From the NCBI GenBank assembly GCA_017505415.1, contig JAFVPG010000246.1, positions 1 through 42,832 of the forward strand: DNA of 42,832 nucleotides, given 5' to 3'. The position numbers and the translations under genes are program-made. The notes below the pieces were generated by a model that saw only the letters and a program-made list of their open reading frames with translations, searched no databases and was not told the DNA's origin. Source of the stretch: Lentisphaeria bacterium. Lineage in GTDB: Bacteria > Verrucomicrobiota > Lentisphaeria > Victivallales > Victivallaceae. Below are positions 17,995 to 25,954 of the stretch, piece by piece (the first letter of the stretch is position 1; each line of letters starts with the position of its first letter).

Positions 17995-18243
17995 TTAAAA
18001 AGTTCCGGTAGTAATAAACTTCACGAAATAACGTGCAATAATTTCTACAACAGCAACGAAAACAGCCAGACCTACCATAGCTACGATAACGAGCAAAGTT
18101 GATTCTGCAAGATTTGACTTGGAAGGCCAGGTACAGCGTTTCATCTCTTCTGTGATTTCAACAAAAAAGTGACGGACCTTTCCCATAACACTGTCAAAAG
18201 AATCTATAAAAGATGTCTTACTTTTTTTAACTTCGTTTGCCAT
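17995..18243 (-). CDS. secE: Protein translocase subunit SecE
   Basis: 82 aa. An essential small subunit of the SecYEG translocon. It has the short single-span form: a charged, amphipathic N-terminal half (VRHFFVEITEEMKRCTWPSK, the conserved region before the membrane) and one transmembrane segment (about residues 48-72). It lies between tRNA-Trp and nusG, the standard bacterial order. Confidence 0.95.
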   Translation of the reverse strand: MANEVKKSKTSFIDSFDSVMGKVRHFFVEITEEMKRCTWPSKSNLAESTLLVIVAMVGLAVFVAVVEIIARYFVKFITTGTF

Positions 18244-18278
18244 AAAAATTCTCGTTTAATATTGTTTCCATTAAAAAA

Positions 18279-18355
18279 TGGCAGGAGCGGTGAGGCTCGA
18301 ACTCACGACCTGCGGTTTTGGAGACCGCTGCTCTAGCCAACTGAGCTACACTCCT
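18279..18355 (-). tRNA. tRNA-Trp (anticodon CCA)
   Basis: A full cloverleaf can be drawn. The acceptor AGGAGTG pairs with CGCTCCT, the D-arm is GCTC/GAGC, the anticodon stem GCGGT/ACCGC carries the loop CTCCAAA (anticodon CCA), and the T-arm is GTGAG/CTCAC with TTCGAGC. The discriminator is G and the 3' CCA is encoded. Its place between rpmG and secE is common in bacteria. Confidence 0.96.
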
Positions 18356-18464
18356 ATCCGTAACCGGAGGATATCTCCGATTTTACTCCGCAGGAGGATT
18401 GGCATCCAAACACATCATCGCCAATCTCCACGGAGCTGCTGCCTTTCGGCATCCCGCAAAAAAA

Positions 18465-18617
18465 TTAACGGGTTTCCTTGTGAATCGTATGTTTACGTTC
18501 GAAGGGGCAATATTTGCTCTTTTCGATACGATCGGGAGTGTTGCGTTTTTCTTTCATCGTAGTATAGTTACGACGTTTACATTCAGTACACTCCAAAGTG
18601 ATTTGTTCACGAGCCAT
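18465..18617 (-). CDS. rpmG: 50S ribosomal protein L33
   Basis: 50 aa from the ATG at 18617. An upstream in-frame extension exists, but GGAG lies 6 nt before this ATG and the product then begins [14 protein letters not shown] as expected. L33 sits near the E site of the 50S subunit. The zinc-ribbon form normally has two CxxC pairs. Here the first pair is intact (C10, C13), while the second reads [10 protein letters not shown], so C37 is kept and the fourth ligand position is Glu40. Zinc binding may be altered or lost. Confidence 0.95.
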   Translation of the reverse strand: MAREQITLECTECKRRNYTTMKEKRNTPDRIEKSKYCPFERKHTIHKETR

Positions 18618-18708
18618 AATAAACTCCGGATTTTCATTAATTATCCCGGGCGGCATTTTTCATACCGTCCGGGATCAATTTTTTCTAAAAACTCAAGCAG
18701 TCTTCCGA

Positions 18709-19905
18709 TTACTTGACGATTTCGGAAACGCGACCGGAAGCAACGGTACGACCGCCTTCACGGATAGCGAAACGAAGACCTTTATCCATAGCGATCGGAG
18801 CGATAAGTTCGACGCTGATGGAGACATTGTCGCCGGGCATAACCATTTCAGTGCCTTCGGGCAAGCTGATAGTACCGGTAACGTCAGTGGTGCGGAAATA
18901 GAACTGAGGACGATAGTTGGTGAAGAACGGAGTATGACGGCCGCCTTCTTCTTTGCTCAGAACGTAGATTTCGCCTTTGAACTGAGTATGGGGAGTGATG
19001 CTGCCGGGTTTAGCAAGAACCTGACCACGTTCGACGTCGTCTTTCTTGGTACCGCGGAGCAAGCAACCGATATTATCACCTGCACGACCTTCGTCGAGAA
19101 GTTTGCGGAACATTTCGATACCGGTGACGGTAGTTTTGGTGGTGGGACGGATACCGACAATTTCGATTTCGTCGTTAACTTTAATAACACCGCGTTCGAC
19201 ACGGCCGGTAACAACGGTACCGCGACCTTCAATACTGAAAACGTCTTCGATCGGCATCAGGAAGGGCTGATCAGTGTCACGGGCAGGTTCGGGAATGTAG
19301 CTGTCAACTGCATCCATCAATTCATAGATGCATGCGCAAGCGGGATCATCGGGATTACCATCAGCTTCAACAGCCTTGAGAGCAGAACCTTTGATAATCG
19401 GAATATCATCACCGGGGAAGTCATAAGAGCTGAGAAGTTCACGAATTTCCATTTCGACGAGTTCGAGCAATTCGGGGTCATCGAGCTGGTCGCATTTGTT
19501 CATGAAAACAACGATTGCGGGAACGCCAACCTGACGAGCCAACAAAACGTGTTCACGGGTCTGAGCCATAGGACCGTCAGTAGCAGCGATAACGAGGATA
19601 GCACCGTCCATCTGAGCAGCACCGGTGATCATGTTTTTAACATAGTCAGCGTGTCCGGGGCAGTCGACGTGAGCATAGTGACGGTTTGCAGTCTGATATT
19701 CAACGTGAGAAGTATTGATGGTAATACCACGTTCACGTTCTTCGGGAGCGTTGTCGATTTCAGCATAGCTGCGTTTTTCACCACCGAATTTGTTGGTGAG
19801 AGCCATAGTGATAGCAGCAGTCAGAGTGGTTTTACCATGGTCAACGTGGCCGATAGTACCGACGTTAACATGCGGTTTCGATCTTTCGAATTTTTCCTTA
19901 GCCAT
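18709..19905 (-). CDS. tuf: Translation elongation factor Tu
   Basis: 398 aa. The GTPase that delivers aminoacyl-tRNA to the ribosome. G-motifs visible are GHVDHGKT (18-25), DCPGHADY (around 80-87) and NKCD (around 136-139). Domains 2 and 3 follow, with [13 protein letters not shown] and the C-terminal [26 protein letters not shown] lies just before the ATG. It follows the Leu and Thr tRNA genes and precedes rpmG. Confidence 0.98.
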   Translation of the reverse strand: MAKEKFERSKPHVNVGTIGHVDHGKTTLTAAITMALTNKFGGEKRSYAEIDNAPEERERGITINTSHVEYQTANRHYAHVDCPGHADYVKNMITGAAQMDGAILVIAATDGPMAQTREHVLLARQVGVPAIVVFMNKCDQLDDPELLELVEMEIRELLSSYDFPGDDIPIIKGSALKAVEADGNPDDPACACIYELMDAVDSYIPEPARDTDQPFLMPIEDVFSIEGRGTVVTGRVERGVIKVNDEIEIVGIRPTTKTTVTGIEMFRKLLDEGRAGDNIGCLLRGTKKDDVERGQVLAKPGSITPHTQFKGEIYVLSKEEGGRHTPFFTNYRPQFYFRTTDVTGTISLPEGTEMVMPGDNVSISVELIAPIAMDKGLRFAIREGGRTVASGRVSEIVK

Positions 19906-19986
19906 TTTTTCCTCCTTTATAAACGTTATAGAGTCAGCTAAATGTTGTTATTATTTCAAGTTCAAAAAACTTTTACCTTCAAAAAA

Positions 19987-20062
19987 TGGAGCCCTCAACC
20001 GGACTTGAACCGGTGACCTCATCCTTACCAAGGATGTGCTCTACCGACTGAGCCATGAGGGC
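19987..20062 (-). tRNA. tRNA-Thr (anticodon GGT)
   Basis: Acceptor GCCCTCA pairs with TGAGGGC. The anticodon stem CATCC/GGATG carries the loop TTGGTAA (anticodon GGT). The T-arm is ACCGG/CCGGT with TTCAAGT. The discriminator is T and the 3' CCA is encoded. It lies 81 nt before tuf, a familiar tRNA-Thr/tuf pairing. Confidence 0.96.
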
Positions 20063-20092
20063 ATATTCAGTACTGTTTACATTGAAAAAAAA

Positions 20093-20177
20093 TGGTACTC
20101 GAGGGGGGACTTGAACCCCCAAGGATTGCTCCATATGGACCTCAACCATACGCGTCTGCCAGTTCCGCCACCCGAGC
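20093..20177 (-). tRNA. tRNA-Leu (anticodon GAG)
   Basis: An 85-nt class II tRNA with a long variable arm. Acceptor GCTCGGG pairs with CTCGAGT (two G-T pairs), and the anticodon stem TATGG/CCATA carries the loop TTGAGGT (anticodon GAG). The T-arm is GGGGG/CCCCC with TTCAAGT. The discriminator is A and the 3' CCA is encoded. It is the first gene of the tRNA-tuf block. Confidence 0.95.
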
Positions 20178-20215
20178 ACTTGAGAAAGTACAGTTCAATT
20201 GTGAACAGTGCTTAT

Positions 20216-20243
20216 ACTATACCCCATTTATCTGATTTTGCAA
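20216..20243 (-). promoter_or_regulatory. Promoter of the tRNA-Leu/tRNA-Thr/tuf block
   Basis: On the minus strand, TTGCAA (20243-20238) and TATAGT (20221-20216) are 16 nt apart. They lie about 39 nt before the tRNA-Leu 5' end. Phased A-tracts sit directly upstream. Between the promoter and the tRNA is an imperfect inverted repeat (20190-20209, GTTCA/TGAAC core) whose role is unknown. Confidence 0.6.
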
Positions 20244-20256
20244 ATGAAAAAAGTGC

Positions 20257-20302
20257 TTTTTTTTGATTTTTTTCAATTTTTTTTGATTTTTTACCGATTT
20301 TT
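20257..20302 (-). promoter_or_regulatory. Five phased A-tracts upstream of the tRNA/tuf promoter
   Basis: On the minus strand, A-runs of 5-8 nt are centred near 20260, 20270, 20280, 20290 and 20300, one every ~10 bp. They lie roughly 50-95 bp upstream of the predicted start site. Phased A-tracts bend DNA and can act like an UP element at stable-RNA promoters. The 3' end of the neighbouring gene (stop at 20306) abuts them. Confidence 0.5.
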
Positions 20303-20305
20303 CTA

Positions 20306-21265
20306 TCAAAAACGCACCTTATAAAAGCTGTTGAACATATTTTCAGTCAAACTTTCTATCAAAAAAGCCGCAAGTTTATTGCCCTGCCCCGGCTCTGCTC
20401 CGAAATATTTCTCCATAAACGTACCCATGCCATTGACGGTCAAATACACCGGCAGCTGTTTTTTTCCGCCTTTTTTGCTGTAAAGGATATGAACAGCCTC
20501 TATTGCAGCATCAATGCTCTGTCCGAGTTCAGCAGCGAACGGCATCCAGAACATTTCTGTAAGAGGAGGAGCAAAACCATTCAGCGCGGCAAATACTCCG
20601 GGATCAAGATACAAACGTATGCTCGGATGATATACTGTCACATCATTTATCCGCAACACCTTATTCTTCAACAATTTAACCAGAGATTGCGGCAAATCAT
20701 CCATTATTTCCTGTATTTTTATTATATAGTTGCCTTGCGTTGAGATAATATTCGTGCCGCCATCATCGCGACGGGCAATATCAGCCGAAGATTTAAAAAA
20801 ACGTATCATTTCAACAATAAGTCCGGGACTTGCCTGCGGCACATCCATCGCATTGAAGGCATTGCTGACTTTCTGCAAAAGCGATTCATTTGCAAGAGCT
20901 TGCAGCAATCCATTGCGAACAGCAAATTCCTTCAAACCATCAACTGAAGTAGCAAAAAACACCTCCACAGTACGGTGATTGCGTCGTCTGAACCATTCTG
21001 CAACTGCATGAAAATCAGCACTTTCAAGCGTTGCAATCACCATATCCGCAAGTTCAGACTCGCTTATTCTGCCACCGAAATTCTCCTTCTCATGCACAGA
21101 ATATTCAACTGCCAGAGCGATATCTTCTGCAAAGCAGCTGTTTTCACGCATGCCGGCACTCAAAAAACAATAAATAAGTTCACTCTGCAATTCAGCTGCA
21201 TTAAACGGAGCCTCATTGCCGTCATTATCTGTAAGAAGAAAGTTTTTTTCACCGAACTTTATCAT
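20306..21265 (-). CDS. Uncharacterised protein with an ATP-cone-like N-terminus
   Basis: 319 aa from the ATG at 21265 (a TTG at 21271, directly after the nrdR stop, is the alternative start). The first ~100 residues resemble a divergent ATP-cone: a DNDGNEAPFNAAEL strand-helix start, then a helix ending ISESELADMVIATLESADFHAVAEW. ATP-cones sense dATP/ATP in ribonucleotide reductases and NrdR. The remaining ~200 residues match no family I recognise. Immediate linkage to nrdR fits a nucleotide-sensing role, but this is inference. No signal peptide or membrane segment is seen. Confidence 0.7.
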   Translation of the reverse strand: MIKFGEKNFLLTDNDGNEAPFNAAELQSELIYCFLSAGMRENSCFAEDIALAVEYSVHEKENFGGRISESELADMVIATLESADFHAVAEWFRRRNHRTVEVFFATSVDGLKEFAVRNGLLQALANESLLQKVSNAFNAMDVPQASPGLIVEMIRFFKSSADIARRDDGGTNIISTQGNYIIKIQEIMDDLPQSLVKLLKNKVLRINDVTVYHPSIRLYLDPGVFAALNGFAPPLTEMFWMPFAAELGQSIDAAIEAVHILYSKKGGKKQLPVYLTVNGMGTFMEKYFGAEPGQGNKLAAFLIESLTENMFNSFYKVRF

Positions 21266-21271
21266 AATCAA

Positions 21272-21721
21272 TCACTTATTCAATGCTCTTATCTCATTGA
21301 TAAACTCATCTACGTCTTTAAATTTACGGTACACAGAAGCAAAACGCACATACGCAACCTGATCCACTTTTTTCAAAGCCTCCATAACTATGCGTCCGAT
21401 TTCAGCACTCGGCACATCTTTATCAAACTCCTTCTGGATTATACCGTTAACATCCTCGACGATCTGATCTATTTTATCAGAATCAACCGGCCGCTTATAA
21501 CATGCATTTCTTATTCCGCGGCGCAATTTATCCTTGTCGTAATCTTCGCAGATCCCGCTGCGTTTGACAACTCTCAACTCTTCTCTTATAATTCCCTCGT
21601 AAGTGGAAAAACGGTGGGAACAATTGAGGCATACACGGCGGCGGCGCACACCTGCGCCATCCTTTACCGCACGGGAATCAACAACTTTGTCATCAAGAAA
21701 TCCGCAAGCCGGACATTTCAT
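21272..21721 (-). CDS. nrdR: Transcriptional repressor NrdR
   Basis: 149 aa. A zinc-ribbon/ATP-cone repressor of ribonucleotide reductase genes. The zinc ligands are C3, C6, C31 and C34 (MKCPACG, then CLNCSHRF). The ATP-cone domain covers about 49-139 (VVKRSGICEDYDKDKLRRGI through YVRFASVYRKFKDVDEF). Length is typical. The start overlaps the stop of the upstream lipoprotein gene (ATGA). No reductase gene or clear NrdR box was seen in the window. Confidence 0.96.
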   Translation of the reverse strand: MKCPACGFLDDKVVDSRAVKDGAGVRRRRVCLNCSHRFSTYEGIIREELRVVKRSGICEDYDKDKLRRGIRNACYKRPVDSDKIDQIVEDVNGIIQKEFDKDVPSAEIGRIVMEALKKVDQVAYVRFASVYRKFKDVDEFINEIRALNK

Positions 21722-22734
21722 TTTTCATTCCTCCAAATCATATTCAATTTTTTCCAATTTCTGACCCATAATCCGGCACATCCGGAAATTTTACCGGTAT
21801 TATTCTGCCAATTCTGCAAATACCCAAGCCACGCCGGGTATGTACTGATATTTTCAACAGCCGGTGTACATACAATAAAAACACTTCCCTGTTCTTTTAC
21901 TTTTTTCAACATACTCAAACGTTTATCAATATCCGTAACTGCTTTATCAGAAACAAAATCAATTGCCAGAGCATCACATTTTTCCAACAAATCAACTATT
22001 CTTCCGCCAGTAAGCCACCCCTGCTCACCCGACTCAACAACTTCTCCGTCCAAAAGAAGAACCATCTGTTCAAGATCCAGAATTTTGCGGCAATCAACAA
22101 GACTGTGCATTGATTTTGTAAACATACAGTCATTCGGACTTCCGGTATTTTTGTTATAATCACGCCAAACCATCAGCATTCCGGCAGGACGGTCAAGATT
22201 CCTGTCATTCCAGCGATTCATTTCAAGGGCAATGATCACTGTCGGCATTTCCGCACTTTCCGGCAATTCCTTCCAGAACTGCTTGAGATTCAACAATGTA
22301 TTACGGTATGGATTGCCGTTCCCACGGACAAACTCACGTCCTTTTCGGCGGTTGATATAAAAACTTTCCCGCAAAAGATAAAAAGTTTTCAAACTCTTTG
22401 AATTCAAGAAGATAACAAAGTCACAAATCTTTCTACCCCGCTCTGTTTCAATATCTGCATCACAACTGTCAGCAAAAGGAATTGCCACTGCATCAAAACC
22501 GGAATACTTAACAGATTCAGCAAAATATTCCGGATATTTCAACGCAAAATCCAACTCTTCTGTATCAAGCAGCAGCGTTGCTTCATATTTATTACCAAAT
22601 ATTTGCGACATTTTTTCTGCATTTTCAATATCTTTTTTCTGCAATATCAGCTCTTCCGGATACTGCACTCGGACAGCAGAACTGCATCCGCAAAACAACA
22701 AAATCAATGCCAATAAAAAAATATTTCTCAACAT
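21718..22734 (-). CDS. Hypothetical lipoprotein
   Basis: 338 aa from the ATG at 22734. GGAG lies 6 nt upstream, so I prefer it to the TTG at 22740. The N-terminus is a lipoprotein signal ending in the lipobox LLFCGC. The mature part is globular and Trp/Tyr-rich, with alternating strand and helix segments (for example FDAVAIPFADSCDADIETERGRK and CDALAIDFVSDKAVTDID). This could be a TIM-barrel-like fold, but I do not recognise the family. It is divergent from pheA and overlaps nrdR by 4 nt. Confidence 0.7.
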   Translation of the reverse strand: MLRNIFLLALILLFCGCSSAVRVQYPEELILQKKDIENAEKMSQIFGNKYEATLLLDTEELDFALKYPEYFAESVKYSGFDAVAIPFADSCDADIETERGRKICDFVIFLNSKSLKTFYLLRESFYINRRKGREFVRGNGNPYRNTLLNLKQFWKELPESAEMPTVIIALEMNRWNDRNLDRPAGMLMVWRDYNKNTGSPNDCMFTKSMHSLVDCRKILDLEQMVLLLDGEVVESGEQGWLTGGRIVDLLEKCDALAIDFVSDKAVTDIDKRLSMLKKVKEQGSVFIVCTPAVENISTYPAWLGYLQNWQNNTGKISGCAGLWVRNWKKLNMIWRNEK

Positions 22735-22773
22735 GATCAACTCCTTTTTTTGCAGTTAATGTACATCTTCAAC

Positions 22774-22802
22774 TTGATAAAGTCAACAAATAATGTTATA
22801 TT
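22774..22802 (+). promoter_or_regulatory. Promoter of pheA
   Basis: TTGATA (22774-22779) and TATATT (22797-22802) are separated by exactly 17 nt and lie about 60 nt before the pheA start. This is the best-matching sigma-70-type promoter in the window. No leader peptide rich in Phe codons was seen between it and pheA. Confidence 0.65.
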
Positions 22803-22863
22803 TAATCAGATGTTTTTATAATTTTTACTGTTTCATAATGTTTATATACAAAGGATTATTACC

Positions 22864-23928
22864 ATGGCTGACCCACTGCAACCCTTCCGTGATGCTATCG
22901 ACAGCATTGACAAACAAATCATCGATCTTCTGGCTGAACGTTACAAAAATGTCAGCGAAATCGGCAATATAAAACGCTCGCGCCACATGCCGATATATGT
23001 ACCGGAAAGAGAAAAAGCCCTGATGGCTAAACTCTTGCAATACAACAACAACCGTCTCGACGACAACACAGTAAAGGCAATTTACCGTGAGATCATTTCA
23101 GGAGCGATCCGTACAGAACTGCCGCTCAAAGTAACTTTTCTCGGGCCGAAAGGCACATTTTCACATCAGGCAGTCATGCAGCATTTCGGTCATGGAATTG
23201 AAGCCATTCCATGCAACAGCATCATCGAAGCTCTGCATTCTGTCGAAAAAGGCTTATCAGATTTTGCGTGCGTCCCGGTTGAAAACGCTATCGAAGGCGT
23301 TGTAAATCAAACACTTGACACTTTAAGAGAACTTGATTTGCAAATAACTGCCGAATTTAAAATCAGAATATCTCATTATCTGTTGTCAAATTTTGCCATA
23401 GACCGCATAAAAGTCGTTTACAGCCATCCGCAGATACTCGGTCAATGCCGTAAATTTCTGGCAGAAAAACTCCCGAACACCCTTACTCTCGAATGTCCGT
23501 CCAGCGTCAGTGCCATTGAAGCCGCCATCGCAAGTCCCGACAGTGCAGCGATTGCAGGCAATGCCGCCATCGAAATGTCAGGTCTTCGCGTCATTGCTGA
23601 ACATATTGAAGATCACCCCCGCAATATGACCCGTTTTCTCATCGTCGGCAAGCAGTCTCCTGCCGTCACCGGGGATGACAAATGTTCAATATGCTTCGTG
23701 CTTCAGGATCGCAGCGGTGCGCTCTTCGACGTTTTAAAACCGCTTCAGACAAGAAATATTTCAATGAGTATGATCGAAAGCCGCCCATTCAGCACTACCG
23801 GTCAATATTGCTTTTTCGTTGATATTGAAGGACATGAACAGGATGAAGCTGTTGCTGAAGCTCTGGCGGAAATCAAAAATGCAAGTTCATTTTTCAAAAT
23901 TCTCGGAAGCTATCCGCAAAAACGGTAA
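22864..23928 (+). CDS. pheA: Bifunctional chorismate mutase/prephenate dehydratase
   Basis: 354 aa. Converts chorismate to prephenate and then to phenylpyruvate for phenylalanine synthesis. The AroQ chorismate mutase domain (about 1-88) has FRDAIDSIDKQIIDLLAERY and VPEREKALM. The dehydratase domain (about 88-265) has FLGPKGTFSHQA, VPVENAIEG and the catalytic TRF at 257-259. The C-terminal ACT domain (about 275-354) has GALFDVL and ESRP (306-309), the phenylalanine-binding feedback motifs. It has its own promoter and divides the minus-strand block from the plus-strand clusters. Confidence 0.97.
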   Translation: MADPLQPFRDAIDSIDKQIIDLLAERYKNVSEIGNIKRSRHMPIYVPEREKALMAKLLQYNNNRLDDNTVKAIYREIISGAIRTELPLKVTFLGPKGTFSHQAVMQHFGHGIEAIPCNSIIEALHSVEKGLSDFACVPVENAIEGVVNQTLDTLRELDLQITAEFKIRISHYLLSNFAIDRIKVVYSHPQILGQCRKFLAEKLPNTLTLECPSSVSAIEAAIASPDSAAIAGNAAIEMSGLRVIAEHIEDHPRNMTRFLIVGKQSPAVTGDDKCSICFVLQDRSGALFDVLKPLQTRNISMSMIESRPFSTTGQYCFFVDIEGHEQDEAVAEALAEIKNASSFFKILGSYPQKR

Positions 23929-23956
23929 TTTTTTGCAAAAAAACAGCTATCATTAC

Positions 23957-23984
23957 TTGCATTCTGTTTTTCCGGTGCTAATAT
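23957..23984 (+). promoter_or_regulatory. Extended -10 promoter of the GntR-type regulator
   Basis: TTGCAT (23957-23962) and TAATAT (23979-23984) are 16 nt apart. TGC directly before the -10 gives an extended -10. The layout closely matches the candidate promoter at 32973-33000 in front of the second carbohydrate cluster, which has TTGCAA, 16 nt and TGC-TATTTA. Confidence 0.5.
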
Positions 23985-24036
23985 AAATCAGATACATTTT
24001 ATTGATATATACCAGAAAAAAAATAGAATCTGAACA

Positions 24037-25131
24037 ATGCCGAGCAAAACTGAACAACTTTTTCAGACAGTCAGACAACAGATACTCGACGGAAATTATG
24101 CCAAAGGCAGTAAATTTCCTGCGGGGCGGGATTTTGCCGCACACTACAATGTCTCCTATCTTACAGCAAATAACGTTCTGAAAATGCTTGAAAATGAAGG
24201 ATTTCTACTCCGCTATCACCGCAAAGGCTCATTTGTCACCCTGCCTGAAATTACACTGAAAAAATCAGATGATACATTCAAGGCAGGTTACTTTGTCGAT
24301 GTCAATGTAAGTTATTTCAGCCGTTTTTTCAAAGAACTTCTGACTCTGACAGCGGCACAGGATATATACAATATTCCGCTGGATATGACTCCGACAAATA
24401 TCAATACTTCTCCGGACGAATATAAACGCTGGCTTGAAAATATTTTCAGCAAACATTACAATTCCATTACCATTTATGCCGACCGGCACTTTCCTTTCAA
24501 GGAACTGAAAAAATATGAGAATGAAATTGATCAGATAAACTTCATTTTCTACGACAGTTGCGGTGTCCCATTCCCGAATGCAAACCGCTTCATCGTTGAC
24601 ATGGAACAAGTCGGCTATCTGGGGGCATCACACCTTTTTGAATGCGGTGCAAAAAAAATATTTATGAATACAGTCTCAAACTTGAGTTCATCATACCGTC
24701 TGCAAATGGGCTTGAAAAATGAAGATCACGAATTTCTGATAATGAAAGGTATTGAACGGGCATTTGAAGAAAACAATATAGATTTCTGGAAAAATTTCAA
24801 AACCTGTGAAAGCGCATCTATTTCTGAATCTGATTTTATAAAATTCATCCGTGATGAAAAATTTGACGGTTTTTTCTCTCTCAGCAATTTTCATCTGGAA
24901 CGTATCTATTATGCGGCAAAAGCTCTCAACATGAAACCCGGCAGAGATATTTTCTGTGTTGAAACCGGAAATTCAGCGTGGAATAATATTTACGCACCGC
25001 CTTTGAGTTCAATATCATTCAATGAGATCGAAATTGCCCGGCTGACGGCAAAAGCCATGCTTGAAAACTGGCATGGCAAATGTATAAATATACAACCTGA
25101 AATCATTAAAAATAAAACTTCCAAACATTAA
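24037..25131 (+). CDS. GntR-type HTH regulator with LacI-like sensor domain
   Basis: 364 aa. Residues 1-70 are a GntR winged helix: the [18 protein letters not shown] helix, then [18 protein letters not shown] and the wing RYHRKGSFV. Residues ~85-360 resemble the periplasmic-binding-protein-like sensor of LacI/GalR regulators, for example [20 protein letters not shown] followed by residues that could form the hinge-facing lobe. Such hybrids usually respond to sugars. The stop is 37 nt before the first pseudopilin gene, so it probably controls the carbohydrate cluster that follows. The ribosome binding site is weak. Effector unknown. Confidence 0.85.
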   Translation: MPSKTEQLFQTVRQQILDGNYAKGSKFPAGRDFAAHYNVSYLTANNVLKMLENEGFLLRYHRKGSFVTLPEITLKKSDDTFKAGYFVDVNVSYFSRFFKELLTLTAAQDIYNIPLDMTPTNINTSPDEYKRWLENIFSKHYNSITIYADRHFPFKELKKYENEIDQINFIFYDSCGVPFPNANRFIVDMEQVGYLGASHLFECGAKKIFMNTVSNLSSSYRLQMGLKNEDHEFLIMKGIERAFEENNIDFWKNFKTCESASISESDFIKFIRDEKFDGFFSLSNFHLERIYYAAKALNMKPGRDIFCVETGNSAWNNIYAPPLSSISFNEIEIARLTAKAMLENWHGKCINIQPEIIKNKTSKH

Positions 25132-25168
25132 ACACACAACCTTTAACCTATTACAGAAAGGGAAAAAA

Positions 25169-25954
25169 ATGAAAAAAACATTCACACTCATTGAACTGCT
25201 CGTCGTGATTGCCATCATTGCAATCCTTGCAGGCATGCTTCTGCCGGCATTGAACAAAGCCCGTGAACGCGCAAGACAGGCAACATGCACCTCCAATCTG
25301 AAACAAATCGGCACAGCATTGCATCTTTATATTTCCGATAATGAAGATTATATCCCCGGTTGGGCAATGAGCAAAACTACCCAGGATGTAGGTTCAGAAA
25401 AATGGGTCGCACTGCTTGCTCCTTATGCTAATACAGCAGTACCGTGGGTTTGCCCCGCTTCAAAAGATGCCGCCCATCCGGAAGTTGCAAATTTGAAAAG
25501 CCGCAAAAATTTTGAATCTTCTTCTGAAGCATTTTCCTCTCTCGCCAACTGTCAGAGTATAGGAATCAACGTTTGTGACGGTCCGAAAGGAAATCGCGGT
25601 TTCGGTTTCACACAATACAAAACAAACAAAATTTATAATCCCGGTTCACTTGTTTATGCCGGTGATGCGACTGGAAACCGTACAGACAGCTACAATCCGA
25701 GCAATGAAAATCTTCAACTTTGCGTAAAGGCGGCACTGCATAAAGATTCAATTGTTTCAACAAGTAATGAAGGACTGAGCTGGTATCCGCATCATAAAAC
25801 CGGAATCAATGTTCTCTTTTTCGGCGGTAATGTTGATAATATCAAACTGAACACATTCAAGCAATGGTGTTCTTCCGCAATAAATAACATCACTGCCACC
25901 GGCAATCCTGCCCATAAATATACACACTTTCTGAAAATCAAGGATACAAACTGA
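25169..25954 (+). CDS. Pseudopilin-like protein (prepilin-type N-terminus, H-X9-DG family)
   Basis: 261 aa. The N-terminus is a class III signal: MKKT, then FTLIELLVV with the conserved Glu at +5, followed by a hydrophobic helix and [12 protein letters not shown]. Residue -1 is Thr, not the Gly normally needed by prepilin peptidase. The body is the small globular domain of the Lentisphaerae/Planctomycetes pseudopilin group. Near the C-terminus the expected H-X9-DG motif reads [15 protein letters not shown], so the Asp is Gly. AGAAAGGG precedes the ATG. The stop overlaps the next start (TGATG). It probably forms an inner-membrane-anchored, periplasm-facing fibre or secretion component for the adjoining enzymes (inference). 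Confidence 0.85.
   Translation: MKKTFTLIELLVVIAIIAILAGMLLPALNKARERARQATCTSNLKQIGTALHLYISDNEDYIPGWAMSKTTQDVGSEKWVALLAPYANTAVPWVCPASKDAAHPEVANLKSRKNFESSSEAFSSLANCQSIGINVCDGPKGNRGFGFTQYKTNKIYNPGSLVYAGDATGNRTDSYNPSNENLQLCVKAALHKDSIVSTSNEGLSWYPHHKTGINVLFFGGNVDNIKLNTFKQWCSSAINNITATGNPAHKYTHFLKIKDTN

Noticed and set aside
18598-19941. Long open frame (447 codons) on the + strand opposite tuf
   Set aside because: It is an antisense shadow of the highly biased tuf codons; the minus strand encodes unmistakable EF-Tu.
19979-20179. 66-codon ORF over the tRNA-Thr and tRNA-Leu genes
   Set aside because: It is tRNA sequence read as protein.
20190-20209. Operator palindrome upstream of tRNA-Leu
   Set aside because: The GTTCA/TGAAC inverted repeat is imperfect and short; noted with the promoter but not called as a site.
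20975-22159. 394-codon + strand frame opposite nrdR and the lipoprotein gene
   Set aside because: It crosses several real minus-strand genes, including NrdR with its zinc ligands; no family features.
23915-23940. Terminator after pheA
   Set aside because: GCAAAAA/TTTTTGC pairing is almost pure A/T and short and overlaps the stop codon; too weak to call.
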